From the NCBI GenBank assembly GCA_047967505.1, contig CM106539.1: 64,000 bases of DNA. One strand, given 5' to 3'. The stretch is from Dipteris shenzhenensis (Eukaryota > Polypodiophyta > Polypodiopsida > Gleicheniales). The translations under genes were made by a program, and so were the position numbers. A model generated the notes under the pieces. It searched no databases. It saw nothing but the letters and a program-made list of their open reading frames with translations, and had not been told where the DNA came from. Shown here piece by piece: positions 43,601-55,396 of this stretch. Numbering within the stretch: position 1 is the stretch's first letter; each line of letters starts with the position of its first letter.

Positions 43601-44010
43601 ATGCTGTTGTGCCAACTCATGGCTGATGTGGCATCATGCGTGCTCATCATGTGGCACCAACTAGTATGATGATGTGTCATATATGTTGTGCCTCTTGTAT
43701 GAGGTGGCAGCATGAGGTGGTAAGTATGAGATGGAAATATAAGGTGGCAAAATGAGGTGGTATATAGAGGTTGATGTGATCTATGATGTGGCATGATGAG
43801 GTGGCTTGTGAGGTCAATGTGGCACTAGGTGATCTACTGATGTGTCCTCTATGCTTGCTAATGTGTCACTAGGGAACCTACTGATGTGTCCTCTATGCCA
43901 TGTCACTCTACTAAGGTGGCAATGTGGCAAAGAAAGTCAATGGGCTCACGTGGCATGTTGAGGTGGCAAGACTAATGATGTGGCAAGTAAGCTGATGATA
44001 TGTCATCCTT
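43600..44010. repeat. degenerate GATGTGGCA/GAGGTGGCA repeat
   Basis: Dozens of variants of GATGTGGCA, GAGGTGGCA, GATGTGTC and related 9-10-mers in about 400 bp. 'CTACTGATGTGTCCTCTATG' occurs twice (about 43835 and 43880). It is a decayed short-period satellite. Confidence 0.65.
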
Positions 44011-45509
44011 CCACATGGACAAGATACCCCACCCAAAATGTTGCCACTATACTTGGTAGCTCCCCAAACCTACGTTTTGAAGCCTAACACCAAGTCTATC
44101 TACCCTTGGTGTTTGTCTAGTGTGGTCCTTTTTACTTAAATAAGGGGTTTTCAATTGGGGAAGACAAAATTGACCCTACTCTTACTCAAATTTTACCAAA
44201 AATTTTTTCATAGCTTCATCAAGTCAAAGTCTAACATACCTGTAAATTTTGGGTGTATTTCAAAACTTTTACAACTTATTATATATTTTTTAAATTCCCT
44301 TTAGCAATCCTCTAACAAGTTGAAGTAATAATCGAAAGTACATTCCATAAAATCTAACCATTGGATTTTAGATTTAACACTTGTTCCACATACCCTTATG
44401 TGTCCTTAACCCCCTACCAAATAAAATGTCAATAATAATTCAAATTAGGCCTAAAAAGGTATGGTGTATCAAAAAACACATTTTTCATCAATTATTAAAC
44501 ATAAAAAATTTATTTAAATTACATAGAGATTTCAAAAAATTCTCAATAAATCAAGTTAAGATCCAAAATATCTGATGTGCCTTCCTAGAAATTGTAGTAC
44601 CATTTGATGTCAAATGAGTGTGATATTATGGATTTAATATCATACTGTGTATTTGCTAAAAAGTGCGACCAACCCTATGACCCTATAGGACACCAAGAAA
44701 AAATAGAAGTTATATATCTTTGATTTTGAATTGGACCATATCATTGTGTGCATAAAAGCATGTGTGATGTTGTGTTAGAAGGCTTCAAAGAGTGAATCAT
44801 TAGGGAACTAGGTGAATTTATCCATTTTATGTGCGAAATGGGCTATTTTTCCCTCTGCAAAGTTCAGGCAATGGCCAAAAGGTGGACACTCTTACCTTTC
44901 AACCACCCCTTGGGAGATGGATGCCTAAGAGACAATGTTCTCTAACATGAGAAATGGCCTATAAAAAGTGAAAGCGGTGTACAACTTGGATCAACTAGCT
45001 GCTGCAAAGAGGGCGACATTAGCTAATCTTGATATTGTCTGAAACAAAGGAGAAATGGCTTGGGTGCACAATGACAAAGATGTTGTCAACCAGAAGAACC
45101 AACGTGGCTCCAACAGTTAAACATAGAGCAAAAGCAATGCATGATCATCATGATCCAAGAAGTCTATGCGCTTCAACAGAATGTAAGTGTAGAAGTCATT
45201 GATAGAAAAATAACATTTTGGCATGAGAATACAAGTAGTGGGATGAGTACATCACACACATGCTTAATACAATGCAGGTTAGTGGTTACCTAAACCAGCC
45301 CGGTGGTTGTTTGTGATTGAGTTTTAGAATATTTTAATTGTTTAATTTCTAAGTTGGGCTAGCTTGGACTTAATGTGATCGTCCTAAACTAGCCCGGTGG
45401 TTGGAACATCATGTAATATATCACTGTGTTGGTTTAGGTCAAACACTAGTTATGTGATTGTCCTAAATGAGGGTGGTTGAACAACAATATATTTTACAAC
45501 AGAAATAAA
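44011..45509. other. no gene recognised
   Basis: AT-rich sequence with a decayed dispersed repeat (44060-44700). 'CTAAACYAGCCCGGTGGTTG' occurs at about 45291 and 45389. No coding signal. Confidence 0.4.
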
Positions 45510-45670
45510 TAGCATTTTGAGGTCCCCCCACTTTGTGTTGTCCCTGTTTCTCCCAAGTGCAGGCTCTGAGGGTGTTGGTCACCTACAGTCGTGTTGTTGC
45601 TTGTTGTAGCATAGGTGTTCATAAGTGTAGCATAGGTCCTTGGGTCATATTCCGGAGAGAGGTGTAGGTG
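45510..45670 (-). repeat. family R repeat, copy 3 (partial, inverted)
   Basis: Inverted relative to 33930-34033 and, across the insertion site, to 43104-43130. 'GAGGGTGTTGGTCACCTACA' and 'AGTGTAGCATAGGTCCTTGG' are shared with copy 1. It shows the unoccupied sequence spanning the site where element A inserted. Confidence 0.65.
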
Positions 45671-45716
45671 TAACAAGTAGAGATTTATTCCAAAATGCTA
45701 CCTATTAGATAATTGG
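45671..45716 (+). repeat. shared ~45-bp terminal motif, copy 1
   Basis: TGTAACAAGTAGAGATTTATTCCA followed by CTACCTATTAGATAA matches the two halves that flank element E4 (50729-50756 and 55635-55646). The TGTAACA start suggests an LTR or transposon end. Confidence 0.5.
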
Positions 45717-46652
45717 AATTAAAAAAATTCCAAGACTCAAACTCACCAATTTATTTCTAGGTTCAATTTAATGGAAGTTAGTAGACCCCCTTCATGATGT
45801 AAACATCACATCAATTTAAGACCATGAGGTTAGTAAAGTGAAGAGCTTGGTGCAGTACTAAGGTTCAAACTACTCCCATACATAGATGTCCACTACCTTC
45901 CAAAAGGAAGAGATTATTATGCAGAAAGTAAAACTAAGCTATAGTGCATATCATGATTATGTGAGTGTAAATATAGTGCTACCATTTTACGGCAACATGC
46001 CAGGGCTAGGAACCCATAAAATATAATGTCATCCATGCTAGTTCATACAAAATAAATAAATAGAACCATGCATGATTAAGTATGTTCACATTCCACCAGC
46101 ACGGAATGGACATATCGCTTTGATTAAGCAAATAGGAATATGTTAATGAAGCTCCAACATCCACAAAATGTCGGTGCAGAGTCCTCACAGAAATCCTTCA
46201 TTTTTCTTTGAAAAATCCGAATTAAACAATAGGAATTCTGAATTCCAAATTTGATTGATTTCCATTACTGAAATTTGACTTCGGACTAACATCCACCACA
46301 TTTGGACTTTCTAATTTTCTGTTTGAATTATTTTGACTATTTGAACAACGTATGATGAATAAAAGAACACAAAAATTACAATTTTTCTACCATTCAGACT
46401 TTCTGAACTTCCTCTTTTTGAAATCAGTTTGATAATCGGACTTTCAGACTATTCGAAACATGCAAAAACTGCTTTTTGTTGTCCGACATACTTACAAACT
46501 GTTTGTTGAATTTTTGTTGTCCGACATACGTACAAACTGTTTGCTGAATTTTTGTTTGCTGTTTTTCATGATTCGAAGCTTTCATTTTCTGTGTATTTTG
46601 ACCTTGAACACTTGCCAAGTATTGAAATATTTCCGGTATGAAGTAGAGGTGA

Positions 46653-48438
46653 TTAGGGGACTCCCTTCGAGTTGTTTTTGCTCCATTTTGGGCTCTTTTG
46701 GCTCCGGGTTAAGCTCCTCGTTTTCCCTTCATCTTTCATCCTTACCATTTCATCCACACCAGAATCAATATCATCATTATCATTTTTTGTAATGGTATTT
46801 GATTTTTTTGATTCTGCTTTTGCACTTGCATCTTGCCAAAGGTCTGGAACTATGCCAAAACATGGATCATTTTCTTCACTCAATGATTGAGCTGAACTTA
46901 TTTGCATTTTGAAATCTTCTAACAATTGGCCTTCAGCTTTATCTTCATTTGACCTCTTTTCTTTGTTTACCTCACCCTCAATTTGATCATATCTTTGCCA
47001 TGCATTGTTGATTGTGGACTGCAGAAAATCAAATTTTTTGCTGAAAAAACACACTCGGATGAATGGATTAAACTTATCCAAACCAAAAGCTATTTTAGGT
47101 GGTATAAACCATATATAGGACTAACTCTCAGCCATCTGACATCAGTCAAATCAGCCTATTTGACTTGATTTTGAAGCTCCTCAAAACTGCCAAACCGGTA
47201 GCCTGTAGTGCAATTTCCAACCAGGCTTGCATTTTGGCATAGAATGAAACACACCCAAATCATACTAAAAATGAGATATAAGTTGATGAAATTGTTGTCC
47301 ATACATTGTTCTTTGAATACCCAAGCCCACTTGATTAAACTCCATCATAAAGTCATCCAACACATCTAAATCAGCCTCCTTACAAACACATGGTTTGCAC
47401 CTTCATTGCTTTGCCTTGCTTATGAAATAGAAACATATCCCAAACGTTCTTTGTTGTAAGGGCCTTTGTACTCAAGCTCCTCAAATCTTGCATTTGGATT
47501 TGTCTTCTCTTGATTCTTCATCACATCATTAGCAAAAGCTAGTGCATATGCATAGCATGAACATGTATCATCATCATCTTCTTGCAAATAGTAATCATCT
47601 TTTGGATCGTTGTCCTCACTTGATGAATCATTTGGTTGCTGCTCCATTTGTCTATGGAAAAACCCAGAACTGATTGGCATCGCATGATCCTCACACATAC
47701 TTGAGTTCTTTGGCTATCCATACTTGCTTTCAGAATGTCTGAAACTGCTTTTGGACTGTTCGGAATGACTTTTGGATCTGATCTAATCTGAAACATCTGT
47801 AATTTGATTAGAAACTAAATTATTTGAATAAACAAAGCGAATGCCTTGCTCATCTTTAGAATCATCTTTAGAATCTGAATTGTCCTCCTCCTCATGAGAA
47901 TGTTCGAACTGTAAAATCTGAACTCTATCTTGAAGTTTCAAGATATCGGCAATATATTGATGACATCTGCAATCATCTTTATGAAATATCTTGTGCATCA
48001 TGAAGCAAACCAGAATATTTGGAAAGTTTATCCAAAAGCTTGTTGACCTTTCGGACTGCTTTTTCTTCACATAAAGTTGACAATATATCATATAACTTCT
48101 GCTCCAAAAGATAAGAACAATACCTTCTTTGTTGACCATATTGCTTGCAATGGTTGCACAAATACATATAATAATCTTTCGTACTATGATCAACGCTTCC
48201 ACATAAATGACATTGCTTGCTGCGATTCTGCTTCTGAGTCTTTGCCATGATGATAATCGGAAACTTTTTGTTGATGGAAATTAGAAATTGTAGAGCGAAA
48301 AATACCTCTGCTCCATGCCCTAGATTGTTTGAGCTTCAAAATTATGCATATTAAACTGTTGGATTGTTTGTTGATAGTCCCAAAGCTTGAGCATTGATAG
48401 AATTTCAGATTTGGAATTCCATTGCTGCTCCCATTCAA
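46653..48438 (-). pseudogene. unrecognised ORF cluster with CCHC-like knuckles
   Basis: Several adjoining minus-strand frames. 48248-47979 has 'CHLCGSVDHSTKDY' and 'CNHCKQYGQQRRYC', two C-x2-C-x4-H-x4-C-type knuckles each missing one ligand. Downstream is an acidic segment ('HSHEEEDNSDSKDDSKDEQG', 47895-47835) and later frames (47698-47420, 47081-46653) that are Asp/Glu-rich and helical. Knuckle plus acidic tail suggests a gag-like protein, possibly of a copia-type element, but no pol is recognisable. Family not identified. Confidence 0.4.
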
Positions 48439-50147
48439 GAGAGTTTTAGTTTTTGAAATGCAAAGAACATGAGCTGCACATACAAGCTGAATTCTTCGTC
48501 ATTTTGTTGTAATAGTATGCCCCCAATCTTGGTTCGATTCATATTTCCTCTTCTCAATGGCTGAAATGGAGTTTCTTCTTTGCCGGGGTAATTTCTTTCT
48601 CATATAGAGTTGTAACATAATATTCTCATCGTCTGCTACATATGTTGCTTCAAAGCTAACTTAAAAAGATCTTTATCTTCCCCAAAAGAACCAAAATTAT
48701 GAACCCCTAGTATGTTTTAGCAAGGTTTTCCATGAGAGGTATGAGCTGGTTGCTGTCTTCTACAGAACTTTTAATATGCTTGGGTGATTCCATATTGAAT
48801 TTCTCTTTCTTTGCTCAAGAGCAAGCAAGCTGAATCTTCATCATACATGTTGGAAAGGCTGATTATATTGGCTGCAAACTTGAGGCAACACTTCTCTTCA
48901 TTAAAATGAGTTGCCTTCAAGTGCTTCTTGAAATCCCATTGGCTTGTGGTTGCAAGTGTTTAGTTCTTTTCCCCCTTTAAGAAATGGCCAATTCTGCACA
49001 AGCACATAGCCTGCAACAAATTGATTATAATAGATTGATTATGCACATTGGAAGCAAGGTTGATTCTCCTTGTACCTCATGGCTGACCTTTCTACTTCAT
49101 GGACTGCATAGCTCTTCATAACAGGTTGTTAATCTTCATGAATGCTCATTGTGATGAGTCTGCTTTGATCATACAGGCTACCTTTTATATACAATTACTA
49201 AGATCTTAATTCTTCTTTTGCTTGAAACTTTCATCATAAACTGGCCAATATTTGTGCTTCATGGCTGCATGCTATAACAAAAGGCTGAAACATTTCTTCC
49301 AAGTCACTCCCATTCATGGCAGCTCCTTTCATCACAAGCAACAGACCAATTTCTTTACTGCATTAATGGATGCTTCTTATTGTTGGTGGGATTGCATGTG
49401 GATCAATATTTGCTCATCACCTCACACAAAGATATGGTGCATCTTCTCTCTTCCAAGATTTAGAGGCTTTGATAATTCACATAGAATATCTACTGCCATC
49501 ATGTGCTTCCTTTCACGATTGATCAATCCTCCCATTCCATGTATGCTTCATTTGTGATCGCCTCTGAAGTTGTTGACTCCAACAGCAGGTTGTTTGCGCC
49601 TCTCTGAACCGATCCAATCTTGGGGCCTTGCTTTTGTAATTGCTGGAACTGGGTGCTTTTGTTCGGATAATTGAAGTGCCGTGCCTCCTGGTCTTTATTT
49701 ATGTTCCTTAAGGCAATCGTCTCCCATCTATAAAGTGCTATTCATTACAAGATGCTTCATCGCTACCGGATGAACTTGCTGGAATAATCTGGACTATCGG
49801 ATCTCTTCGATGTTGAATACTAGGATAGAATAAGGCGGATTCATGCACAAGCCTGGCTTTCCATAGTTTTGTGAATACGGTATCTTTGACGATAGACATA
49901 TTCCAGAGGATTTTTGTGAAGGCTAGATCCGAGTCTGGAGTTTTTGAATGGATTACGGATTGCCAGAACGCTACTAGAAATTGGGTCGGATTGTCGAATA
50001 AGCTTCTAGATGAACTAGATTGGGTTCACGTTGCGGAATGGATCTCAAAGTGAACCTGCAACTTGGTCTCTGTATTCGGTTGGTTCTCCATCCACATGGA
50101 TTTCTTCAATTGAGCGCAAAGTCTGAAGTCGTTTGCTTCATATGTCC
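48439..50147. other. no gene recognised
   Basis: Only short frames (for example 49252-49557 plus, 49871-50053 plus) without recognised domains. Confidence 0.4.
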
Positions 50148-50433
50148 TTAGCATACGACCTTGGAAGTCAACCGGTTGTCTAGTATGTGGTCCAGCAAAA
50201 CTTTCCTCTCAAGATTCCACAAGGGAAAATTTGGGTCAGCGAGAATTGCTTTTTCCCCTGTCTCTCCTGATGGAACGCGTCGCCAAATTTGCGCCTTCCA
50301 TTCTGTCTTTCCTGTAGCAGCGTGGGGGTTCCAAACACGTGTCTCCATTCTTAAAAACCCTACCATAGCTTGATCGTTTTCCATCACCTTCACTCTTCAT
50401 CATTGTCACAAGCCGAATCAATTCATCCTTCAT
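50148..50433 (-). pseudogene. gag-like coiled segment, decayed
   Basis: 'MKDELIRLVTMMKSEGDGKR' on the minus strand (50433) and a shifted frame with 'LRMETRVWNPHAATG' are preceded upstream by charged sequence to 50700. It may be gag N-terminal sequence of an element whose 5' end was disrupted by E4. Low certainty. Confidence 0.3.
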
Positions 50434-50728
50434 TGTAGCGCCCTCAATCTTTTTTCATTCATCGGAAATTTCCTTTCTTTCGGCTTCGTTCTTGGACCAG
50501 CTTTCTTCAAAATGTATGAGCAACAAATGTGACAGTTATGTGCACCGAGATCGTAATTCGTCACATTGTCCTTGCAACCCCTCGTACCTTTGCAACTTCA
50601 AAAATCAAATTCTTGTCCTTCATGTCCTTCAATCTTAAAAGCACTGATCACTTGGAATTGAGTCGGTATGCATTTCTCAAGAGAAGCCGGAATGATTGAA
50701 TCAAGTGCAGGATTGCCACTGTAACAGG

Positions 50729-50756
50729 TAGAGATTTATTCCAGAATTCTACCTAT
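50729..50756 (+). repeat. shared terminal motif, copy 2 (left part)
   Basis: TGTAACAGGTAGAGATTTATTCCAGAATTCTACCTAT-type sequence (50720-50756) matches 45671-45716, and E4 begins within it. The right part continues at 55635. Confidence 0.5.
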
Positions 50757-51041
50757 CGTAGCAACTAGATTATGAGAACCACAAAGAACAGAGAGAGAAC
50801 CAAGAACTATGCAAAGGACTTCCAACCGAAGATAATCTTCATTGTCCGCTCTCGCACCTTAAGACAGGTGAGAGCCCTTACATCAAGAAGTTACGACACT
50901 TCCAAAATAACCGTTAAGGTTATTCAGTTATCCGCTCTCATGGCGACTTACACAGCTTACTAAGCTGATCTATTTGCTGACTGATCAGCCTACGTGGATG
51001 GAGGGTCGATTAACGTAGCTACATGATTGACATGGTCGTTA
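50757..51041 (-). repeat. 3' LTR of E4, ~285 bp
   Basis: The + strand begins (C/T)GTAGCAACTAGATTATGAG and ends ...GACATGGTCGTTA. It shares almost all its sequence with 55397-55634 but has a ~58-bp segment near 50958-51015 (containing 'CTGATCTATTTGCTGACTG') missing from the other LTR. The exact edges are uncertain by a few bases. Confidence 0.75.
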
Positions 51042-52200
51042 TGTCTACTCCCCCCGAAAAGAAAACAGCCCGCGAATAATAAGGCTTTATGCGAGCTATA
51101 TGGGTTGTCATCTGTGTTTTCTTTCGACCATCTGTTTGTAGCTGGAGTGCATAGGTGTTCCTCCCAACGGGCTGAAGAACTTGGTATGGGCCGATCCACT
51201 TTGCAAGAAATTTTTCAGTCAATCCCTTTTGCTGAGTTGGGTAATGAACCATTACCAAATCTCCCACATAATAATTTGCTGGACGATGACGATACAACCT
51301 TTTTTGGCGGCTTTGGGCTTTGCGCAAATGAGCTGCAGCATTTTGACGAACAAAGGAGAGAGCTTTGGCCAAACAATTAGCCCATTGAGCTGCGTCTTTA
51401 TGCTTATTCTGATCTAGTGAGATTGTACCCACTTCAGGAGGAAAGACTGGTGGTCGGCCAAAAAGTGCTTCAAAGGGACTGAGCCTGGTAGAATCTTGAA
51501 TTGCTGTGTTATATGCTGCCATGACATATGGAAGTGAAACATCCCAATTGGAATGCTGGGGGTCGATGTACATTGCTAACATCAATTTGACTGCCCGATT
51601 CAATCGCTCTGTCAATGCATTGCCATCGGGATGATGGGGACTAGTAAATTGCTGCTTCACATTCAATTTGTCAGCTACCACCTTCATAACTTCAGAATTG
51701 AAGTTACTTCCCTGATCAGAGAGGATGTTCTCTGGACACCCATGCGGTAAGATAAGATATTAGAGAAGAAATTCTGTGACTTTAGCGGCGGCAGAGGCAG
51801 TATTGAGCGGCTGAGCAATCCCCCACCTTGTAAGGTAATCTGTCAACACAATGACATATCGAAATCCATTTGATGATGTAGGGAATGGTCCGATTAAATC
51901 ATAAGCCACCAGTTCGAAAGGCCGTGAGACAGTGATAGATTGCATACTTCCCGCTGGCTTAGTAATAGGGCTCTTAAAAGCTTGGCAAATTGGGCATGAC
52001 TGAAGATACTGATGTAGAGAGAAGCGCATTTTTGGCCAATAAAACCGAGCCTGCAGCTTTGTTAGGACTTGTAAAAATCCTAAATGACCACCAAACATGC
52101 CATCATGGAAAGCGTGTAAGTAATGCTGTCTATAATCGGCTGGGATGTTTAAACAGTCGTGGTTGCAATGGAGGCCGATGGTAGTATAATAATCCATCAA
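51019..52200 (-). pseudogene. integrase of E4, catalytic DDE intact
   Basis: HHCC: 'HAFHDGMFGGHLGF' (about 52115-52070) and 'CPICQAFK' (about 51990-51970). Core: first Asp in 'YDLIGPF' (about 51905-51880), second in 'ENILSDQGSNF' (about 51735-51700), Glu in 'HHPDGNALTERLNRAV' (about 51640-51595), with normal spacing. The C-terminal part has 'WIGPYQVLQPVGRNTYAL' (about 51210-51155), GPY/F-type; it ends 'SGGVDITTMSIM' without a chromodomain. A TAA-type stop near 51755 separates two open parts (52200-51760 and 51687-51019). Confidence 0.8.
51042..51065 (-). other. polypurine tract of E4
   Basis: The minus strand reads TTTTCTTTTCGGGGGGAGTAGACA just before the LTR, inside the last codons of pol ('FFSGGVDITTMS'). 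The pol frame runs through it and 20-30 bases into the LTR. Confidence 0.7.
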
Positions 52201-52265
52201 TGAGTTGAAGATGCTGAGGTGCAGCTGAAGATTGCATTCGACTTATCAGCTGCTGTATTTGTGGA

Positions 52266-53222
52266 TCACGATCTTGTGCTGCTTTGAGATCTCGAATTGA
52301 AGGTAAAGGAGGTTGATTTTGAGGTATAGGCAGAGGAGTCTGAGAAGCAGTTGGTACAGAATTTGAGTGCTGGGGCCGCCATAACATAGGAGCGTGAGAG
52401 AGCATCAGCAACTTGGCTGTCTTTGCCAGGACGATATGATATTGTGAAAGTGTAGTCCTGCAAAAGAAGAACCCATTTGGCCAAACGTCCCTGGCGATTC
52501 TTTCTTTTCAGGAGACTTGTTAGGGCTTCATGATCAGTCTGAACTTCAAAAACTGTTCCATGGACATATACATGGAATTTTGAGATTGCCCAAACCACAG
52601 CAAGAGATTCCAATTCGGTGGCTGCATATCTAGATTCTGGGGCTAATAGAGATTGACTTACATACATTATTGGATGCCATTCACCATGTTGAAGAAGAAC
52701 CGCTCCCAATCCATCTGTAGAGGCATCCGTTCTGATAAGGAACGGCTTCTGTAGATCTGGATGTCGCAGCAAAGCGTCTTCTTTCAGCACTTCCTTGATC
52801 TGATCAAAAGCTTTCTGGCAAGAAGGTGACCAAATAAATCGGTGACCTTTGAGCAACAGTCGCCTAAGTGGAGCTGACAAAATGGCCAATTCCGGCATGA
52901 ATCTCGAACTGAATGTGGCCATGCCAAGAAATCGTTGGAGTTGTTTTACTGACTGAGGCACTGGGAATCGATGTAATGCTTGTACTTTATCAGGATCAGG
53001 TTGAATCCCTTCTGCTGAGATGATGAAGCCCAGATATTTAAGGCTTGCTTGAGCCCATTTGCACTTTGCTGAATTCAACCGAAGGTTAAATTTATGCAGC
53101 AATCTTAGAACTTTGTCAAGTACATCTTGATGCTCTTCCCAAGTTGCAGTATGAATTAGTACATCATCAAGATATACTAGCACCTTCCCTTGTTCAATTA
53201 AATCATGTAACACAAAATTCAT
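52266..53222 (-). CDS. RT catalytic part and RNase H of E4, open 318 codons
   Basis: A single open frame with 'VLVYLDDVLIH' (catalytic Y-L-D-D, about 53180), thumb 'QLQRFLGMATFSSRFMPEL' (about 52955-52895), and RNase H 'FLIRTDASTDGLGAVLL' (first Asp, about 52740), 'AATELESLAVVWAI' (Glu, about 52620), 'VQTDHEALTSLL' (Asp, about 52540) and 'QVADALSRSYV' (last Asp, about 52405). All acidic residues are present. The RT start lies upstream in 53588-53316 after two stops. Part of the E4 polyprotein, not an independent gene. Confidence 0.8.
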   Translation of the reverse strand: MNFVLHDLIEQGKVLVYLDDVLIHTATWEEHQDVLDKVLRLLHKFNLRLNSAKCKWAQASLKYLGFIISAEGIQPDPDKVQALHRFPVPQSVKQLQRFLGMATFSSRFMPELAILSAPLRRLLLKGHRFIWSPSCQKAFDQIKEVLKEDALLRHPDLQKPFLIRTDASTDGLGAVLLQHGEWHPIMYVSQSLLAPESRYAATELESLAVVWAISKFHVYVHGTVFEVQTDHEALTSLLKRKNRQGRLAKWVLLLQDYTFTISYRPGKDSQVADALSRSYVMAAPALKFCTNCFSDSSAYTSKSTSFTFNSRSQSSTRS

Positions 53223-53640
53223 TAGTTTTTGAAATGATCAAGGAGCGTTTTTTAACCCAAAGGGCATTACATTGAACTGATATAATCCAAACGGAGTTCT
53301 AAAAGCAGTTTTTTCTCAATCCTCTGGGCGAAGAGGTATCTGCCAATAGCCAGATTTTAAATCAAGTGTGGTAAAAAACTTTGAATTTGCCAGAGAATTC
53401 AAAATGTCATCAAGTCTAGGGAGTGGATACTCGTCACGAACAGTGACTTTATTAAGAGGTCTGAAATCAACACAAAACCGGTATAATCCATCTCCCTTTT
53501 TTACCAAATGCGGTTCACAGGCCCATGGGCTGTTGGAATGACTAATGATCTTGTCACGGAGCATTGTATTAACATGCTCTTGTAACACTTGTATCTCCCG
53601 AATAGATCTCCTGCGTTAAGGTGTTGAAATAGGACGTGAA
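53223..53640 (-). pseudogene. N-terminal RT of E4
   Basis: 'SHSNSPWACEPHLVKK' (about 53545-53500), 'RFCVDFRPLNKVTVRDEYPL' (about 53480-53420) and 'FFTTLDLKSGYWQIPL' with the first catalytic Asp (about 53380-53330), then a TGA after 'RPED' (53316) and another near 53237 ('NAP*SFQ'). Each fits CGA to TGA; the upstream TAA near 53612 fits CAA to TAA. Confidence 0.75.
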
Positions 53641-54180
53641 TCAAGCGTAGGGATCTCATTACATACTTTTGCTGTGGTGATTGTCGGAATATCTCCAGCA
53701 AATATATGAGGAAAATGTAATAACAATTGCTTTACTTGAGCTTGATGAAGGAGATCATTATGCAACATAGAGGAAGATACCTGGGAAGAAATGATCCTGG
53801 AGTAAACCCACGGAATAGCAGCAGCAGAATTCGGAAGATGAAGACACTTGCGCTTAAAATCAATAGAAGCTTGATTTTTGGTCAACCAGTTGCACCCCAG
53901 TGTTACTTGAAAGATCTGTTGCGGCAGTACAGTTGTTGGAACCACGAACATCGTGCCAGAAAATTGGAGCTCAACATCAGCTCCCAAAGAAGAATTAACA
54001 GTTGTCTTCTTATCCCCAAACGTTATGTTGTTGGGCGGCAGAGAATAGATGATCTCTCACAAAAGGTAAGAATGACGTTGTGAGCGAGCTTCCGGAATCC
54101 ACCAGAACGAAGATGGTCTTTGAATGACAGAGGGCTTCAACCACAAAGGCAATTGACGGAGGCAAAGAATTATCTGGAGA
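53616..54180 (-). pseudogene. aspartic protease of E4, active-site triad intact
   Basis: 'SKTIFVLVDSGSSLT' (about 54125-54080) has the canonical D-S-G triad. 'IFQVTLGCNWLTKNQASIDF' (about 53915-53855) is the conserved LG-x-x-W-L element. A frameshift near 54060 joins the two. Between gag and RT as expected. Confidence 0.75.
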
Positions 54181-55375
54181 CATGGCCTCCCTTATGGCTC
54201 CAGGTGATCTTTTCCTGACACGACTGAATCACTAGTCGTATTAGCTTGAGCGCTTTGTGTTGCCCGTAAGAGACGGCAATACTTCTTAAAATGCCCATAC
54301 TTGTTGCAGTAAAAGCAACGTGGGCGACCATCACTGTCACGATCAGGGATCTTCTGGTCATTGAATGTGCGGGGTCGAAATGACGGCCTTGGACCAACCT
54401 GAGCGCTCTGGGTATGATCAATGTCCATGGGTGTTGGACCGGCAGGATATGTAGGGACAGACAACAATGGAGGAAGAGCAGGCGGCTTAGCATTTGGCTT
54501 ATTGGATGCAAATTCGATGCGTTGTGCATGCAACCAGCGATGCTTCATTGAGTGTCTTCAGACCTTGATCCTGAGTCCTACTTGAGATGTCTGGACCAAG
54601 ATGAGGCCAAAGGAAGAACAACTTTAAATCTTCAATCATATTCGGGTCTACTTGAAGAAGAAGATGAGGGAGTTTCACTTTGAATTGAGACACCGAATCA
54701 GAGCGCTAGCTGAGTTCTTGAAGCTGTGTTAATGCGCCCTTATCAGTATCTCTATTGCCAAAGGCAGTTGTGAGTGCATTCTAGGATGGGACAACAGTTT
54801 CCTCAGGCAATGCTTTCTTCAGAATGTCCCTCAAGCAATCCTTATATGATAGTTATGCTGCGAGGGACTTGGATGCTACTAGCCTTAAAGTGTTTTCTGA
54901 CTGCTTTTGAGTTCTTCCATTAGGCTCTCTTTTGGAGTCTAATGTCATGTACATTGATTTCATGTTAATAATATAGTTACTGGTTTCACAAAAAAAGCAT
55001 GTTGAAGATGGGGCCAGGAATGCTTGACATTCTCATCAAGCTGCAACAGCTAAGCCTTGGAAAGAGGGTTTAATCTCTTCCACCACCTATGCATCATTCC
55101 AGCGACGATATTCTGCTAAATTGGAAAAGTGGTCCACCCACATATAAATATCATCCTCTTGAAGAGCCTCCATACGGCTTGGGGCATACTTTGGAGTCAT
55201 GTCCAACATTGTAAGCCTTGGTGTTCATGAGATGGTTAGTAAGATTAGCTACTTGCACATTTGATCGGATCAATTCCGTCAGAAGTGTCCTCAAGATATC
55301 CGACTGAACATGACGTGAAGGAGATGGTTGTTCTTGAGGCTAGGAATCAAAGCTTTGTGGTTCGAAATCCATTTG
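54181..55375 (-). pseudogene. gag of E4 with CCHC knuckle
   Basis: The minus frame carries a capsid-like part ('DIYMWVDHFSNLAEYRRWND', about 55155-55100; 'SKSLAA*LSYKDCLRDIL' about 54870-54820), a Pro-rich linker and 'CFYCNKYGHFKKYC' (about 54325-54280), a perfect C-x2-C-x4-H-x4-C. Several TAG stops and a frameshift are present. The open ends are 54693-54499 and 54548-54192. Confidence 0.7.
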
Positions 55376-55391
55376 CCCGGTGTCTCCACCA
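55376..55391 (-). other. primer-binding site of E4, non-Met tRNA
   Basis: The minus strand reads TGGTGGAGACACCGGG, complementary to a tRNA 3' end CCCGGTGTCTCCACCA. It lies 5 nt from the LTR end. The tRNA isotype was not determined. Confidence 0.6.
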
Positions 55392-55396
55392 AAAGA

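Noticed and set aside
43474-43794. 106-codon His/Ser/Thr-rich frame
   Set aside because: Translation of the TGGCA-type degenerate satellite.
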